From: LMUY01 sp964235495
Lineage (GTDB): Bacteria > Pseudomonadota > Alphaproteobacteria > Acetobacterales > Acetobacteraceae
Assembly (NCBI GenBank): GCA_964235495.1
Contig: CAXSAX010000001.1
Span: 1-64,000, forward strand
Reading direction: 5' to 3'
Length of the DNA stretch: 64,000 nt
In this document: one piece after another, positions 1-8,683 of the stretch
Layout of the letters: each line of letters starts with the position of its first letter
Numbering within the stretch: the stretch's first letter is position 1
Made by a program: the position numbers and the translations under genes
Notes under the pieces: model-generated
Seen by the model: the letters and a program-made list of their open reading frames with translations, nothing else
What the model was told of the DNA's origin: nothing
Databases searched by the model: none

Positions 1-55
1 CAACACGGTCCAACAACGGCGTCACAGGACGCGTGGAAAGAAGAGGGGCGTTCAT
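1..55 (-). CDS. dxs: 1-deoxy-D-xylulose-5-phosphate synthase, N-terminal fragment (runs off window)
   Basis: Read on the minus strand, an ATG at 55-53 opens a frame of 18 codons to the window edge, starting MNAPLLSTRPVTPLLDRV. The T-P-L-L-D-R-V stretch is the usual opening of alphaproteobacterial Dxs, the thiamine-diphosphate enzyme that joins pyruvate and glyceraldehyde 3-phosphate in the MEP isoprenoid pathway. The start lies one base after the stop of the ispA-like gene, the common ispA-dxs operon order. Only the extreme N-terminus is present, so the call rests on this short match plus context. Confidence 0.7.
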   Translation of the reverse strand, partial: MNAPLLSTRPVTPLLDRV

Positions 56-56
56 A

Positions 57-974
57 TCAAAACCCTCGCGACACGACATAACGCGCGAGGTCGCGCAGGT
101 GCCGGGCCTGCTCGCCGAACCCATCCAAGTGGACGGCGGCTTGCTGGCTCAACGCTTGGGCCTGCTCGGCGGCGCGGTCCGGGCCCAGCAGCGAGACCAG
201 GGTCGCCTTGCCGGCCGCAGCGTCCTTGCCGGCGGTCTTGCCGATGGCCGCGGTGTCTCCTGCCGCGTCCAGCAGGTCATCCGCGATCTGGAACGCCGCT
301 CCCAGATCCCGACCGTACGCCGCGACCTGCGCCCGTTCCGCCGACCCAGCGCGTCCCAGAATCGCCCCGGCTTCCGCGCCATACTGGATCAGCCGCCCCG
401 TTTTCAGCGCCTGCAACCGCAGCACGTCGGCCATGGCCAGGTCACGCCCCTCGGCCACCATGTCGATCATCTGGCCGCCCGCCATGCCGTGCGCGCCGGC
501 AGCCGACGCCAGAGCCGCCACCAGCTCGCAGCGTGCCAGCGGGTCCGGATGGGTTGCCGGGTCGGCCAGCACCTCGAAGGCGCGGGTCTGCAACGCATCG
601 CCGGCCAGGATGGCGGTCGCTTCGTCAAACGCGCGGTGGGTGCTGGGCTGGCCGCGGCGCAGATCGTCGTCGTCCATCGCCGGCAAGTCGTCATGCACCA
701 GGGAGTAGGCGTGGAGCATCTCGACCGAGGCCGCCACCCGACCGGCCAGGACCTGCGGCACGCCGAACAGCCCCGCCACTTGCAGCACTAGGAAGCCGCG
801 CAGCCGCTTGCCGCCGTTTAGGCTGGCATAGCGCATAGCATCGGTCAGGCGGCCTTCGAGCCCGGTGGACTCGCCAATCAGCTCGACCAAGGCGGCTTCT
901 ATAACGGAGGCGGCATCCGCCATCACGCCGGTCAGCTCGCTCGTCTTGCCACGCACCAGCATGTCAGCCGACAT
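57..974 (-). CDS. ispA: Farnesyl/geranyl diphosphate synthase (polyprenyl synthetase)
   Basis: This is a class II polyprenyl synthase that condenses isopentenyl diphosphate with allylic diphosphates in the cytoplasm. The first aspartate-rich motif reads VHDDLPAMDDDDLRRG, the second reads QIADDLLDAAGD, and the GGKRLRG substrate-binding segment precedes them. About 305 residues is normal for the family. The ATG at 974 gives the longest form; an ATG at 923 (MADAASVIEAAL) is an equally plausible start because neither has a strong ribosome binding site. The gene is followed after one base by dxs, and hpnH is divergent, so the locus supplies farnesyl diphosphate to hopanoid synthesis. Product chain length cannot be settled from sequence. 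Confidence 0.9.
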   Translation of the reverse strand: MSADMLVRGKTSELTGVMADAASVIEAALVELIGESTGLEGRLTDAMRYASLNGGKRLRGFLVLQVAGLFGVPQVLAGRVAASVEMLHAYSLVHDDLPAMDDDDLRRGQPSTHRAFDEATAILAGDALQTRAFEVLADPATHPDPLARCELVAALASAAGAHGMAGGQMIDMVAEGRDLAMADVLRLQALKTGRLIQYGAEAGAILGRAGSAERAQVAAYGRDLGAAFQIADDLLDAAGDTAAIGKTAGKDAAAGKATLVSLLGPDRAAEQAQALSQQAAVHLDGFGEQARHLRDLARYVVSRGF

Positions 975-1301
975 TCACCGCCACCACGATACCAAGCCCT
1001 TCCGGAACGCCTCAACCCGGCGCTGCACGCAGCGGGGGCGGGGGTGATGTCACCGTCTCAAGAAACACTGCCCCTCCGCCCGATGCAAGATAGGGCCGTT
1101 CACGGCTGCAGGAATGCGGCTTTACAGCAACATCACGGCAGAATGGTGCTGCTGCTCTGCCACAAGCGCCATTGTTCCATGACGTTGGCGATGCAAATGT
1201 GATGGGCAAACGCCAACCGCGCGGCTTGCAACCGCGTCCGATCGGTGGCGAGTGTGCCTTAGATGAGGCCGTGGGCCAGGCCCCGGCGAAGGAGAGTGGC
1301 G
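975..1301. other. Divergent intergenic region between ispA and hpnH
   Basis: About 330 bases separate the two divergent genes. I see no convincing gene here; short open frames on both strands have no recognisable motif. The stretch should hold the promoters of ispA-dxs and hpnH. A GGAGAG Shine-Dalgarno at about 1291-1296 serves hpnH. Confidence 0.5.
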
Positions 1302-2444
1302 ATGTCAGTTCCGTTGCAACAGGTCATCCGGGTCGGGACCTACGTGGTCAAGCAGCACCTCGCCGGCCGCAAGCGCTACCCGCTGGTGCTGATGCTGGAG
1401 CCGCTGTTCCGCTGCAACCTGGCCTGCTCCGGCTGCGGCAAGATTGACTACCCGGCGGAAATCCTGAACCAGCGCCTGTCCGTAGCCGACGCGATCGAGG
1501 CGGTGGACGAGTGCGGTGCGCCCGTGGTGGCCATCGCTGGCGGCGAGCCGCTGCTGCACAAAGAGATGCCGGAAATCGTCGAGCAGATCCTGGCGCGCAA
1601 AAAGTTCGTCTATCTCTGCACCAACGCCCTGCTGCTGGAAAAGAAGCTCGACCAGTATAAGCCGAACCCGTACTTCTCCTGGGACGTGCACCTGGACGGC
1701 GACCAGGAGATGCACGACCGCGCCGTCAGCCAGGACGGCGTGTACGACCGCGCCATCGCCGCCATCAAGGAGGCCAAGCGCCGCGGCTTCCGCCTGTCGA
1801 TCAACTGCACCCTGTTCGACGGCGCGCAGCCCGAGCGGGTCGCCAAGTTCTTCGACGAGGTGATGGCGATGGGCGTGGACGGCATCATGACCTCGCCGGG
1901 CTACGCCTACGAGCGCGCGCCGGACCAGGCGCACTTCCTGTCCCGCCAGAAGACCAAGCAGCTGTTCCGCGACATCCTGGCGCGCGGCAAGGGCAAAGGC
2001 TGGCGCTTCACCCAGTCGCCACTGTTCATGAACTTCCTGGCCGGCAACGAAAGCTACCAGTGCACGCCCTGGGGCAAGCCCACGCGCAACGTGTTCGGCT
2101 GGCAGCGCCCCTGCTACCTGCTGGGCGAGGGCTACACCAAGACGTTCAAGGAGCTGATGGACACCACGGACTGGGACAAGTACGGCACCGGCAACTATGA
2201 GAAGTGCGCCGACTGCATGGTGCATTCCGGCTACGAGAGCACGGCGGTGATGGACGCGGTGAAAAGCCCGATCAAGACCCTGGCCGTGGCGCTGCGCGGC
2301 CCGCGCGTCACCGGGCCGATGGCGCCGGAGATCAAGCTGGAGGGCCAGCGCCCGGCCGACTACGTGTTCAGCCAGCACGTGCAGGAGAAGCTGACGGAGT
2401 TGCGCCAGAAGCCCAAGACCCCCGAGGTCGCCAGCGCGGAGTGA
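1302..2444 (+). CDS. hpnH: Adenosyl-hopene transferase HpnH (radical SAM)
   Basis: HpnH is a radical SAM enzyme that attaches the 5'-deoxyadenosyl group to diploptene, the first step of extended (C35) bacteriohopanepolyol synthesis. The cluster motif CNLACSGCGK places cysteines at residues 38, 42 and 45 (CX3CX2C), followed by the AIAGGEPLLHKE SAM-binding strand. A cysteine-rich C-terminal part (KCADCMVHSGYES) is typical of the HpnH/YfkB-like SPASM region. I chose the ATG at 1302, which has GGAGAG upstream, over the 13-codon longer ATG at 1263. The length of 380 residues fits the family. No squalene-hopene cyclase or other hpn gene lies in the window. Confidence 0.93.
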   Translation: MSVPLQQVIRVGTYVVKQHLAGRKRYPLVLMLEPLFRCNLACSGCGKIDYPAEILNQRLSVADAIEAVDECGAPVVAIAGGEPLLHKEMPEIVEQILARKKFVYLCTNALLLEKKLDQYKPNPYFSWDVHLDGDQEMHDRAVSQDGVYDRAIAAIKEAKRRGFRLSINCTLFDGAQPERVAKFFDEVMAMGVDGIMTSPGYAYERAPDQAHFLSRQKTKQLFRDILARGKGKGWRFTQSPLFMNFLAGNESYQCTPWGKPTRNVFGWQRPCYLLGEGYTKTFKELMDTTDWDKYGTGNYEKCADCMVHSGYESTAVMDAVKSPIKTLAVALRGPRVTGPMAPEIKLEGQRPADYVFSQHVQEKLTELRQKPKTPEVASAE

Positions 2445-2450
2445 GGCGGT

Positions 2451-2465
2451 GGGCTGGGGCAGCCC
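2451..2465 (+). terminator. Short hairpin after hpnH
   Basis: GGGCTG, a three-base GGG loop and CAGCCC form a six-base stem seven bases after the hpnH stop codon. No T-run follows, so it is at best a weak or factor-dependent terminator. Confidence 0.35.
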
Positions 2466-2537
2466 AGCTCCCCTCCGCCGGGTTTACAGAATAGTCCCGT
2501 GATGTAGCTTCGGCGTCGCCATTCTGGAGAGAAGCCG

Positions 2538-3437
2538 ATGGCGGATTCCGAAACTGTCGCTGATCGCCTCGTGCTGAAACGCCTTGCGCGACGCCGCATT
2601 GTCTGGGTGATCACCACGGCTTTTGCCACAGGTTTGTGGTTGCTCGTTTGCCATTGGGCCGAGCGCCACTTCGGTGTGGATAGAAACCTCCTATACTTCG
2701 GCACTATTCTGGTCATCGTGTCTGCGGGCATTTTAGTGGCAGCAACGGGCACCCGCGTTGCGAAGCTCATACGCTGGACTCCCGCCGTAAACCCGGCGAT
2801 GACGCCTTATATCCGCTGGCTTCAAACGGAACGCTCAATCCGCTACGCCCGCAGGCTTCGCATATACCTGACTATCCTGGTCGCCGTGGGTTTGCTCCAG
2901 AATATAGCTGCCAGCGCCGTTGCTGACGGACACTCATTCATTGGCAAGAACTGGTCCCTGATCGGCTATCTCACGTGGGGATATGAGTTCTGCTGGCCAA
3001 CATCCGATTGGTTAGCGGATGAACTGACTCAGGCGCGGCGCCTGAGAGCCGCCCGGTTTGGCTATTCAGCGATGATGTCTCTTGGCCTGGCAGCTGCAAT
3101 ATACAGTTTCTATCGCCCGGGCTTTGCCGTCCCCGCCCTTCCCATTATCCTGCTTGTCGGCGTGCTCACATCCCTGATCAGGATGGCATGGCTGGAAGGG
3201 CGATCCATTCCCGGAGCGCCCAATGGGCCGGCACCCCCGAACAGCGTGCGTAAGGCTCGGCTCCGCCAAGGGCTGACTTGGGAAGCGCTGGCCGAACAGA
3301 TGGGCGTGCCTAGCCGCACGGTGGAGGCGGTCGAGGATGGCTGGCACGAGCCGTCAACCCACCTGTCCCTAAGTTTCGCACGGGCATTGGACACGAGCGT
3401 GGAGGCCCTGTTCACGGTCAGCGCCTTGGTCGCGTGA
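2538..3437 (+). CDS. Multi-pass membrane protein with C-terminal XRE-type helix-turn-helix
   Basis: The first ~220 residues carry five or six hydrophobic segments (for example VWVITTAFATGLWLLVCHW, YFGTILVIVSAGILVA, IYLTILVAVGLLQNIA and VPALPIILLVGVLTSLI). The last ~60 residues form a Cro/CI-type helix-turn-helix (RKARLRQGLTWEALAEQMGV, then SRTVEAVEDG). A DNA-binding domain tethered at the cytoplasmic end of a membrane domain suggests a one-component sensor-regulator; this is inference. A GGAGAG ribosome site precedes the ATG. Base composition looks clearly less GC-rich than neighbours, hinting at later acquisition. No target gene or ligand can be named. Confidence 0.7.
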   Translation: MADSETVADRLVLKRLARRRIVWVITTAFATGLWLLVCHWAERHFGVDRNLLYFGTILVIVSAGILVAATGTRVAKLIRWTPAVNPAMTPYIRWLQTERSIRYARRLRIYLTILVAVGLLQNIAASAVADGHSFIGKNWSLIGYLTWGYEFCWPTSDWLADELTQARRLRAARFGYSAMMSLGLAAAIYSFYRPGFAVPALPIILLVGVLTSLIRMAWLEGRSIPGAPNGPAPPNSVRKARLRQGLTWEALAEQMGVPSRTVEAVEDGWHEPSTHLSLSFARALDTSVEALFTVSALVA

Positions 3438-3443
3438 CGGCCC

Positions 3444-4874
3444 CTACGCCTCCAGCAACCGCGCCGCGTGCCGCAAATCCTCCACAAACGCTGCGTATTC
3501 CCGCTGCTTGCTCTCCTCGTCCGGCAGCCGCAGCAAGTACGACGGATGCACCGTCACCAACGCCTGCGAGTTGCCGTCCAGCGCGATCGGCCGGCCGCGC
3601 TCGCGGGAAATGGTGATTGCCTTGCCGAACACCGCCCGCGCCGCCGTGGCGCCCAACAGCACCGTCACCGCAGGCTTGATCTCGCGCCGTTCCAAGTCGA
3701 GCCAGAACCGGCAGGCGTTGATGTCACCGGTGTCCGGCTTGGCATGGATGCGCCGCCGGCCGCGCAGCTCGAACTTGAAGTGCTTGACCGCATTGGTGAC
3801 GTACGTGCTGCCGCGGTCGATTCCGGCTTCCGCCAGCGCCTTGTTGAACATCTGCCCGGCCGGGCCGATGAACGGGCGACCTGCCAAATCCTCCTGGTCG
3901 CCGGCCTGCTCGCCCACGAACATCAGCCGCGCGTCGTCCGGGCCTTCGCCGAACACGGTCTGCGTCGCCGGCTCCCACAGCGGGCAGGCGCGGCACCCGG
4001 CGGCTTCCTTGCGCGCGGCGGCCAAGGGCGAGTCGGACGGGTCGGCGGCGATCGGCTCCGCAGGGACGCGAGCCGGCTTCTCGGGCGAAATCACAGGACG
4101 TTCCACCATGTCGGCGACTCGGGCGGCCGCGCCGCGGATCAGCTCCGGGATCGCTGCAGCCTCGGGCAGGTTGCGCCAGTACTTGCGCGGCATCTCGGAC
4201 GTCATGGCGCCCACCTTCAGCCGGGCGGGATTGAAGATGCTGCTGAAGTAGGCGCGCCAATAGGCTTCGAGCTTATCGTCGTCCGGCACCTCCGCGCGGG
4301 AGGCCCCGGCGGTGAAGCACAGCTCCGTACCGTTCCAGTGCGCGCTGCGGTAGGGCGTCAAGATGGACCAGACCATGGTGGCGAAGCGGCGCTCGAAGAA
4401 CGGTGCGTTCGCCTCCACGATATAATTGTCTGGCTCGAACCACGCGACGTAGCGGGTGCCTTCCAGCTCCGACACTTCACGGAAGCGCACAAAGGCACGC
4501 ATCTTGTGGGTGTCCCGCCGCACCGCCTGCGCCAAGCGCTGAGCCCGCTGCACGTCGGGGTCCGTCACCTGGTCCAGCAAGTGGCGCTCCCCAGCGTGGG
4601 CGCGCCATACCAGTTGATATAGCAGGGCGAAGCGCGCGGGCTCGCGCGCCTGGATCACCGTCTGCGCCAAGGCCACGAGCGCACGGCTGACGTTGAACGT
4701 GCCAGCGGGGGCCGCGTCCGGTGGCGGTTCGGCGGCTGCGGAAAACAAGTCGTCCGGCTCGCGCACTGACCATACGGCGTCCTCAGGCGGCACGCCGTCC
4801 AACGCCAGGCGGCGGGCGGCACTGCGCCACCCGTCCCAGTCCACTTCATGCGCTAAGACGATGGCACGGCTCAT
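3444..4874 (-). CDS. DUF4130 (TIGR03915)-UdgX fusion, uracil-DNA binding/repair protein
   Basis: Two domains are fused. Residues ~1-250 match the TIGR03915/DUF4130 DNA-metabolism family (HKMRAFVRFRE, YVAWFEPDNYIV, WSILTPYRSAHWNG, SIFNPARLKVGAM, MPRKYWRNLPEA). The last ~190 residues are a UdgX-type family-4 uracil-DNA glycosylase: CRACPL iron-sulfur cysteines, GEQAGDQEDLAGRPF active-site strand, and TNAVKHFKF followed by RGRRRIHAKP. The R-R-I-H loop is the UdgX hallmark; in characterised UdgX its histidine forms a covalent bond with uracil-DNA. The gene lies 54 bases downstream of a radical SAM gene of family TIGR03916 on the same strand, a recurrent pairing. It ends in TAG, so TAG is a normal stop here. 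Confidence 0.9.
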   Translation of the reverse strand: MSRAIVLAHEVDWDGWRSAARRLALDGVPPEDAVWSVREPDDLFSAAAEPPPDAAPAGTFNVSRALVALAQTVIQAREPARFALLYQLVWRAHAGERHLLDQVTDPDVQRAQRLAQAVRRDTHKMRAFVRFREVSELEGTRYVAWFEPDNYIVEANAPFFERRFATMVWSILTPYRSAHWNGTELCFTAGASRAEVPDDDKLEAYWRAYFSSIFNPARLKVGAMTSEMPRKYWRNLPEAAAIPELIRGAAARVADMVERPVISPEKPARVPAEPIAADPSDSPLAAARKEAAGCRACPLWEPATQTVFGEGPDDARLMFVGEQAGDQEDLAGRPFIGPAGQMFNKALAEAGIDRGSTYVTNAVKHFKFELRGRRRIHAKPDTGDINACRFWLDLERREIKPAVTVLLGATAARAVFGKAITISRERGRPIALDGNSQALVTVHPSYLLRLPDEESKQREYAAFVEDLRHAARLLEA

Positions 4875-4928
4875 GACATCTCCCTCTGCCCGAGGAAGAG
4901 GAATTTCAACCCGAAAGTTCCGTCGCTG

Positions 4929-6146
4929 TTACGCGAACAGGTCAGCCTGCACCGGCTTCGGCGTCAGCCGCGCCCGCAGCCGCTCGCCGTCCAGCGCCGC
5001 CCCGGCCGAATGGCCTTCCGCCGTCACGAAAGCGCTGATCTTGGCCAGCGGCAGGCGCAGCCGGGCCAGGTCGTCCATGCGCAGCCGCCGGTGCCGCCGG
5101 GCGCGGAGAATGGCCTCGACCGACTTCACGCCGATGCCGGGAATGCGCAGCAGGCGCTCCCGCGGAGCTACATTGACATCGACCGGGAACTGGTCGCGGT
5201 GCGCCAGGGCCCAGGATAGCTTGGGGTCCATCGCCAAGTCCAGGTTGCCGGCCGAGTCGGTTTCCAGCTCGGGCGCCTCGAAGCCATAGTAGCGCATCAG
5301 CCAGTCGGCTTGGTACAGCCGGTGCTCCCGCACCAGCGGCGCGTGGTCGGGCGGCAAGCTGGCCGAGGCGTCCGGAATCGGACTGAACGCCGAGTAGTAC
5401 ACCCGGCGCAGCCCGTATGACCCGTACAGGTTCGTGCTCATCGCCAGAATGTCGCGGTCCGAGCTGGCGTCCGCCCCCACGATGACCTGGGTGCTCTGCC
5501 CGGCGGGGGCGAAGCGCGGCGCCTTGCGGTCGGCCTTCGCCTCGTCGATGCGTAACCGCATCCGGCCCATGGAACGGCGGATGCCGGCGCCGTCCTTTTC
5601 CGGTGCCAGGGCAGCCAGGCTGCCCTCGGTCGGCAGTTCCACGTTGATGGAGAGGCGGTCGGCGTAGCGCCCGGCCTCGGCCAGCAACGCCGGGTCAGCG
5701 TCCGGAATGGTCTTGAGGTGGATGTAGCCGCGGAAGCCGTGCTCCTCGCGCAGCGTACGCGCCACGCGGACGATCTGCTCCATGGTGTAGTCCGGGCTGC
5801 TGATGATGCCGGAGGACAAGAACAGCCCTTCGATGCAGTTGCGTCGGTAAAAACCGAGCGTGAGGGTGACAACCTCTTCCACCGTGAAGCGGGCCCGGCG
5901 CACGTTGGAGGAGCGGCGATTGATGCAGTATAGGCAATCGTACACGCAGGAGTTGGTCAGCAGGATTTTCAGCAGTGAGATGCAGCGGCCGTCTGGCGCG
6001 TAGGCGTGGCAGATGCCCATGCCCTCGGTGGAGCCCACACCATCCTTGGCCCCCTTCGAGCTGCGAGTATCGGTGCCGCTGGAGGCGCAGGAAGCGTCGT
6101 ATTTCGCCGCGTCGGCCAGGACTTCGAGTTTTTGCAGCAGGTCCAT
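4929..6146 (-). CDS. Putative DNA modification/repair radical SAM protein (TIGR03916 type)
   Basis: The protein has the radical SAM triad SCVYDCLYC (CX3CX2C) near residue 65 with the following INRRSSNVRRARF segment characteristic of this family. It opens with KLEVLADAAKYDASCASSG, also a family signature. Near the C-terminus is a helix-hairpin-helix DNA-binding motif (LLRIPGIGVKSVEAILRARR). The substrate is unknown; the family is called a DNA repair or modification enzyme from its constant linkage to the DUF4130/UdgX gene, which follows here on the same strand. The 405-residue length is normal. The gene starts at 6146 and was probably transcribed first in a two-gene operon. Confidence 0.88.
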   Translation of the reverse strand: MDLLQKLEVLADAAKYDASCASSGTDTRSSKGAKDGVGSTEGMGICHAYAPDGRCISLLKILLTNSCVYDCLYCINRRSSNVRRARFTVEEVVTLTLGFYRRNCIEGLFLSSGIISSPDYTMEQIVRVARTLREEHGFRGYIHLKTIPDADPALLAEAGRYADRLSINVELPTEGSLAALAPEKDGAGIRRSMGRMRLRIDEAKADRKAPRFAPAGQSTQVIVGADASSDRDILAMSTNLYGSYGLRRVYYSAFSPIPDASASLPPDHAPLVREHRLYQADWLMRYYGFEAPELETDSAGNLDLAMDPKLSWALAHRDQFPVDVNVAPRERLLRIPGIGVKSVEAILRARRHRRLRMDDLARLRLPLAKISAFVTAEGHSAGAALDGERLRARLTPKPVQADLFA

Positions 6147-6222
6147 GGCGGCCTCACGAACGGCTTGCTAAGTTGGTCGTTTCAGTTAACGATATCAAGG
6201 CTTCCACGTTCGCTTTTCGTGC

Positions 6223-6675
6223 TTACTCATCCGCTTCGACGTGAATGCGGTATTGGCGGCCGTTGCCTTTCATGGCGACCACGATGAGCAAGTCTCCCTG
6301 CGGCGGCAATTGCCCGGTCCAGCTGCGCGCGTTGTCACTGTCGGCGGTGCCGGGCAGGGCTGGCACGCCGAAAGTGAAGCTGCGTCCGTTTTGCGTGATG
6401 ACCCAGCCTGGAGGATAGAGCTGGAGGTTGCCGTTCTTGTGGGCGATTGCCAGGTCGATATGGCCCCGCGCCGCGCCGGGCACGTGCAGCCGGAAGCAGG
6501 CGACGTCGCCAGGCATGATGTCGTAGTTCTGCTCGTACACCGAGCTGCCGCTCGTGCCGATTGGTGATATCAGGGGCACGAAGGGCGGGTCGGAGCAGAA
6601 CGGCCGGGCGCTGGCTGCACCCGGAAGGCTTGCGCTGGCAACTAGGATGGCCGCCGCAATCGATCTGCCGAACAT
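6223..6675 (-). CDS. Small secreted protein of unknown function
   Basis: A clear Sec signal peptide (MFGRSIAAAILVASASLPGAASA) precedes a mature part of ~127 residues with two cysteines (FCSDPP and VACFRLHV). The mature protein alternates polar and hydrophobic residues and ends with GQLPPQGDLLIVVAMKG, a beta-sandwich-like pattern seen in some periplasmic inhibitor or pre-peptidase C-terminal domains. I do not recognise the family. It is transcribed alone, between the radical SAM gene and a terminator-like hairpin. Confidence 0.65.
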   Translation of the reverse strand: MFGRSIAAAILVASASLPGAASARPFCSDPPFVPLISPIGTSGSSVYEQNYDIMPGDVACFRLHVPGAARGHIDLAIAHKNGNLQLYPPGWVITQNGRSFTFGVPALPGTADSDNARSWTGQLPPQGDLLIVVAMKGNGRQYRIHVEADE

Positions 6676-6744
6676 AAACCACTTCCTTTCAAGGATCTAA
6701 GAAACGGCTGTCACTTGGCGGGCGAAAGGCTGGGGTAGCCAAGT

Positions 6745-6772
6745 GTTCCAATCGCCTTCGGGCAATTGGAAC
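6745..6772 (-). terminator. Hairpin with TTCG tetraloop downstream of the 625-residue gene
   Basis: GTTCCAAT-C-GCC, a TTCG loop and GGC-A-ATTGGAAC form an eleven-pair stem with one mismatch. It sits 25 bases past the stop of the minus-strand gene ending at 6797. The UUCG tetraloop favours a stable RNA hairpin. No clear T-run follows. Confidence 0.5.
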
Positions 6773-6796
6773 GCTACAGGAAAACGGGCCCTGGTC

Positions 6797-8674
6797 TTAG
6801 AATCCAAACATGTGGTCTAGCGAGAACCCGCCGCGATCATCCATCAATCCATGATATCCGAACAGCCGGCACGTTCGGTCGTCCACCATTACGTAGCCAC
6901 GCGGCCCGGCCCGGCGCAGCAGGGCGTCGCCGAACACCTCGTCCGGCCACACCATGGCGGAGCCGGAGCACGCGATGGCCAGTGGGCGCTCCTCCAATTC
7001 TGCGCCCTCGCCATCGTGCAGCACCAGCCGCGTGCTGGACATCGGGTGCCAAGCGGCGGAGGCCGGATAGCTCAGATGTGCGAAGGAGCGCCGTCCGCCC
7101 TCCCCCAGCTTGAGGAACAGCCGCGTCGAGAGACCCGGCGGCGGGCCGCTGTAGGATTGCGGCTCGCCCTTGTAAGTCATCAGGGTGTTGAAGATGTGCG
7201 CGCCGAAACTCGTCTCCGCCGCGTGGCCGCTGCGGCGGTCCTGGTAGCGCGCCAGGCAGTGCATCCAGCCATCGGCGCTGCCGCCCTCGCGGAAATCGTA
7301 CGCCAGCTCGGCGTGGCCGCCCTCCGCTCCCAGCTCGGCCAAATCCAACGCCAGGTCATGGTCGCGCGGCAGGCGGCCCAGGAAGCGCTCGGCCACCAGC
7401 CGCCCGTCCGGCGCGAACACGTCCACCCGCAACGGCAGGTCTGCCTGGCTCTCGGCCATCGGTGTGGGCTGCACCACGGTGGAGAACCGCTCGGCCGGCA
7501 GCACGGGGAATGGCAGCAGGTAGCCGCGCCCCAGCAGGTTGGACAGCGCGGGGATGCCCGGGTCCGGCTGCAAATCCGCACGCTCGACGTTGACATGGGC
7601 GATGCGGGTGCGCCCTTGCTGCACCACCTCGTAGCGCGGGCGCACCATGTGGCGGCCGGAGCGCAGCTCAATTTGGGCGGGCCAGCGCAGCCCCGGCAGC
7701 AGCGCCGCCACGTCCAGCGCCACCGTGGCGAACGGCGCCACCTCCTGCTCCAGCGCTACCGGCTGCTCCGCCCCCATGCGGTCGAGTTGCAGAGTGCCGG
7801 CGGGTATGGGGGCGGCATGGCTGTTCTGCACCCACAGCACCACCCGCTCGCCCTCCCGCGGCGCCGGCAGCCCAGCATAGCGGTCGGACGGCCAGGCGTT
7901 GGCGTCGTGCGTGCAGGACAGGCTGGGCTCCTCGTCCGTGCCGTAGGTGTCGAGCGCGTATTTCACCACGTCGTGGCCGGCCACCCCGATGGCATGCACG
8001 AATAATTGACCGCGGAACGCCTGCAGGCCGAAGCGGGCGCGCACCTCGGCGCTGTCGATGGCGACGCCGCCGGGTCCGGCGGGCAGCGGCTGCTCCCACT
8101 CGGCCAGCACGGCGCCGGCGGCGTCGAACAGACGCAGCCAGAGGCGGACGGACTTGGCGCCGTAATTCGCCCAGTAGTTGGCGGTGACCAGCCGGGTGGA
8201 GAGCCCGTCCGCGTCGCGGAAGAAGGCGAAGTTGGTGGCGAAGTTCAGCGTGTCGAGATACTTGCGGGCATTGGTCAGCATCGAGGAGGGCAGCCGCGCC
8301 TCGTCCAGGGAGGCCATTGCCATGCCGGGGGGCAGCAGCGAGCGCAGCCGGTCCTGCAGCTTGGCCGAGTCGAAGCTTGCCACCAGCAAGGTGCCCGCTT
8401 CTGAACGCGGCAGGTCCACCAGCGGCAGCGCGCGGCACCCGGCGCGGCGCTGGCCCATCTGCTCGGTGTCGTGCACGTACAGCTCGCAAGGCGCGGGCAT
8501 CTCCGGATACAGCGCGAACAGCGCGTCGGCCACGCCGTCCGGGTCATACACCGCGAGCCTGCCTTGGAGGCGCGCGGTCAGCGTGACGATCGCCTCGGCG
8601 ACGAGCGGGTGGGCGAACGCCTTGTAAAGCACGTTGCCGCCCTGCCGCGCGTCGAAGGTTTGGATGTCCAGCAT
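6797..8674 (-). CDS. Unrecognised 625-residue protein cotranscribed with ELM1-family gene
   Basis: I do not recognise this protein. It has no signal peptide or membrane segment. The N-terminal ~170 residues look alpha/beta (MLDIQTFDARQGGNVLYKAF, LAVYDPDGVADALFALYP, ELYVHDTEQMGQ). The remainder is rich in beta-strand patterns with repeated aromatic and proline residues (VVLWVQNSHAAPIPAG, GRHMVRPRYEVVQQGRTRIA, GRGYLLPFPVLPAERFSTVVQ, AELAYDFREGG), suggesting two or three beta-sandwich units. The gene begins nine bases after the stop of the ELM1-family gene, so the two are almost certainly one operon. A role in the same glycan or envelope process is inference from linkage only. Confidence 0.7.
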   Translation of the reverse strand: MLDIQTFDARQGGNVLYKAFAHPLVAEAIVTLTARLQGRLAVYDPDGVADALFALYPEMPAPCELYVHDTEQMGQRRAGCRALPLVDLPRSEAGTLLVASFDSAKLQDRLRSLLPPGMAMASLDEARLPSSMLTNARKYLDTLNFATNFAFFRDADGLSTRLVTANYWANYGAKSVRLWLRLFDAAGAVLAEWEQPLPAGPGGVAIDSAEVRARFGLQAFRGQLFVHAIGVAGHDVVKYALDTYGTDEEPSLSCTHDANAWPSDRYAGLPAPREGERVVLWVQNSHAAPIPAGTLQLDRMGAEQPVALEQEVAPFATVALDVAALLPGLRWPAQIELRSGRHMVRPRYEVVQQGRTRIAHVNVERADLQPDPGIPALSNLLGRGYLLPFPVLPAERFSTVVQPTPMAESQADLPLRVDVFAPDGRLVAERFLGRLPRDHDLALDLAELGAEGGHAELAYDFREGGSADGWMHCLARYQDRRSGHAAETSFGAHIFNTLMTYKGEPQSYSGPPPGLSTRLFLKLGEGGRRSFAHLSYPASAAWHPMSSTRLVLHDGEGAELEERPLAIACSGSAMVWPDEVFGDALLRRAGPRGYVMVDDRTCRLFGYHGLMDDRGGFSLDHMFGF

Positions 8675-8683
8675 TGTGTCGCG

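Noticed and set aside
1012..1209. Small minus-strand frame between ispA and hpnH as an xseB-like gene
   Set aside because: xseB often precedes ispA, but the translation lacks the exonuclease VII small-subunit pattern.
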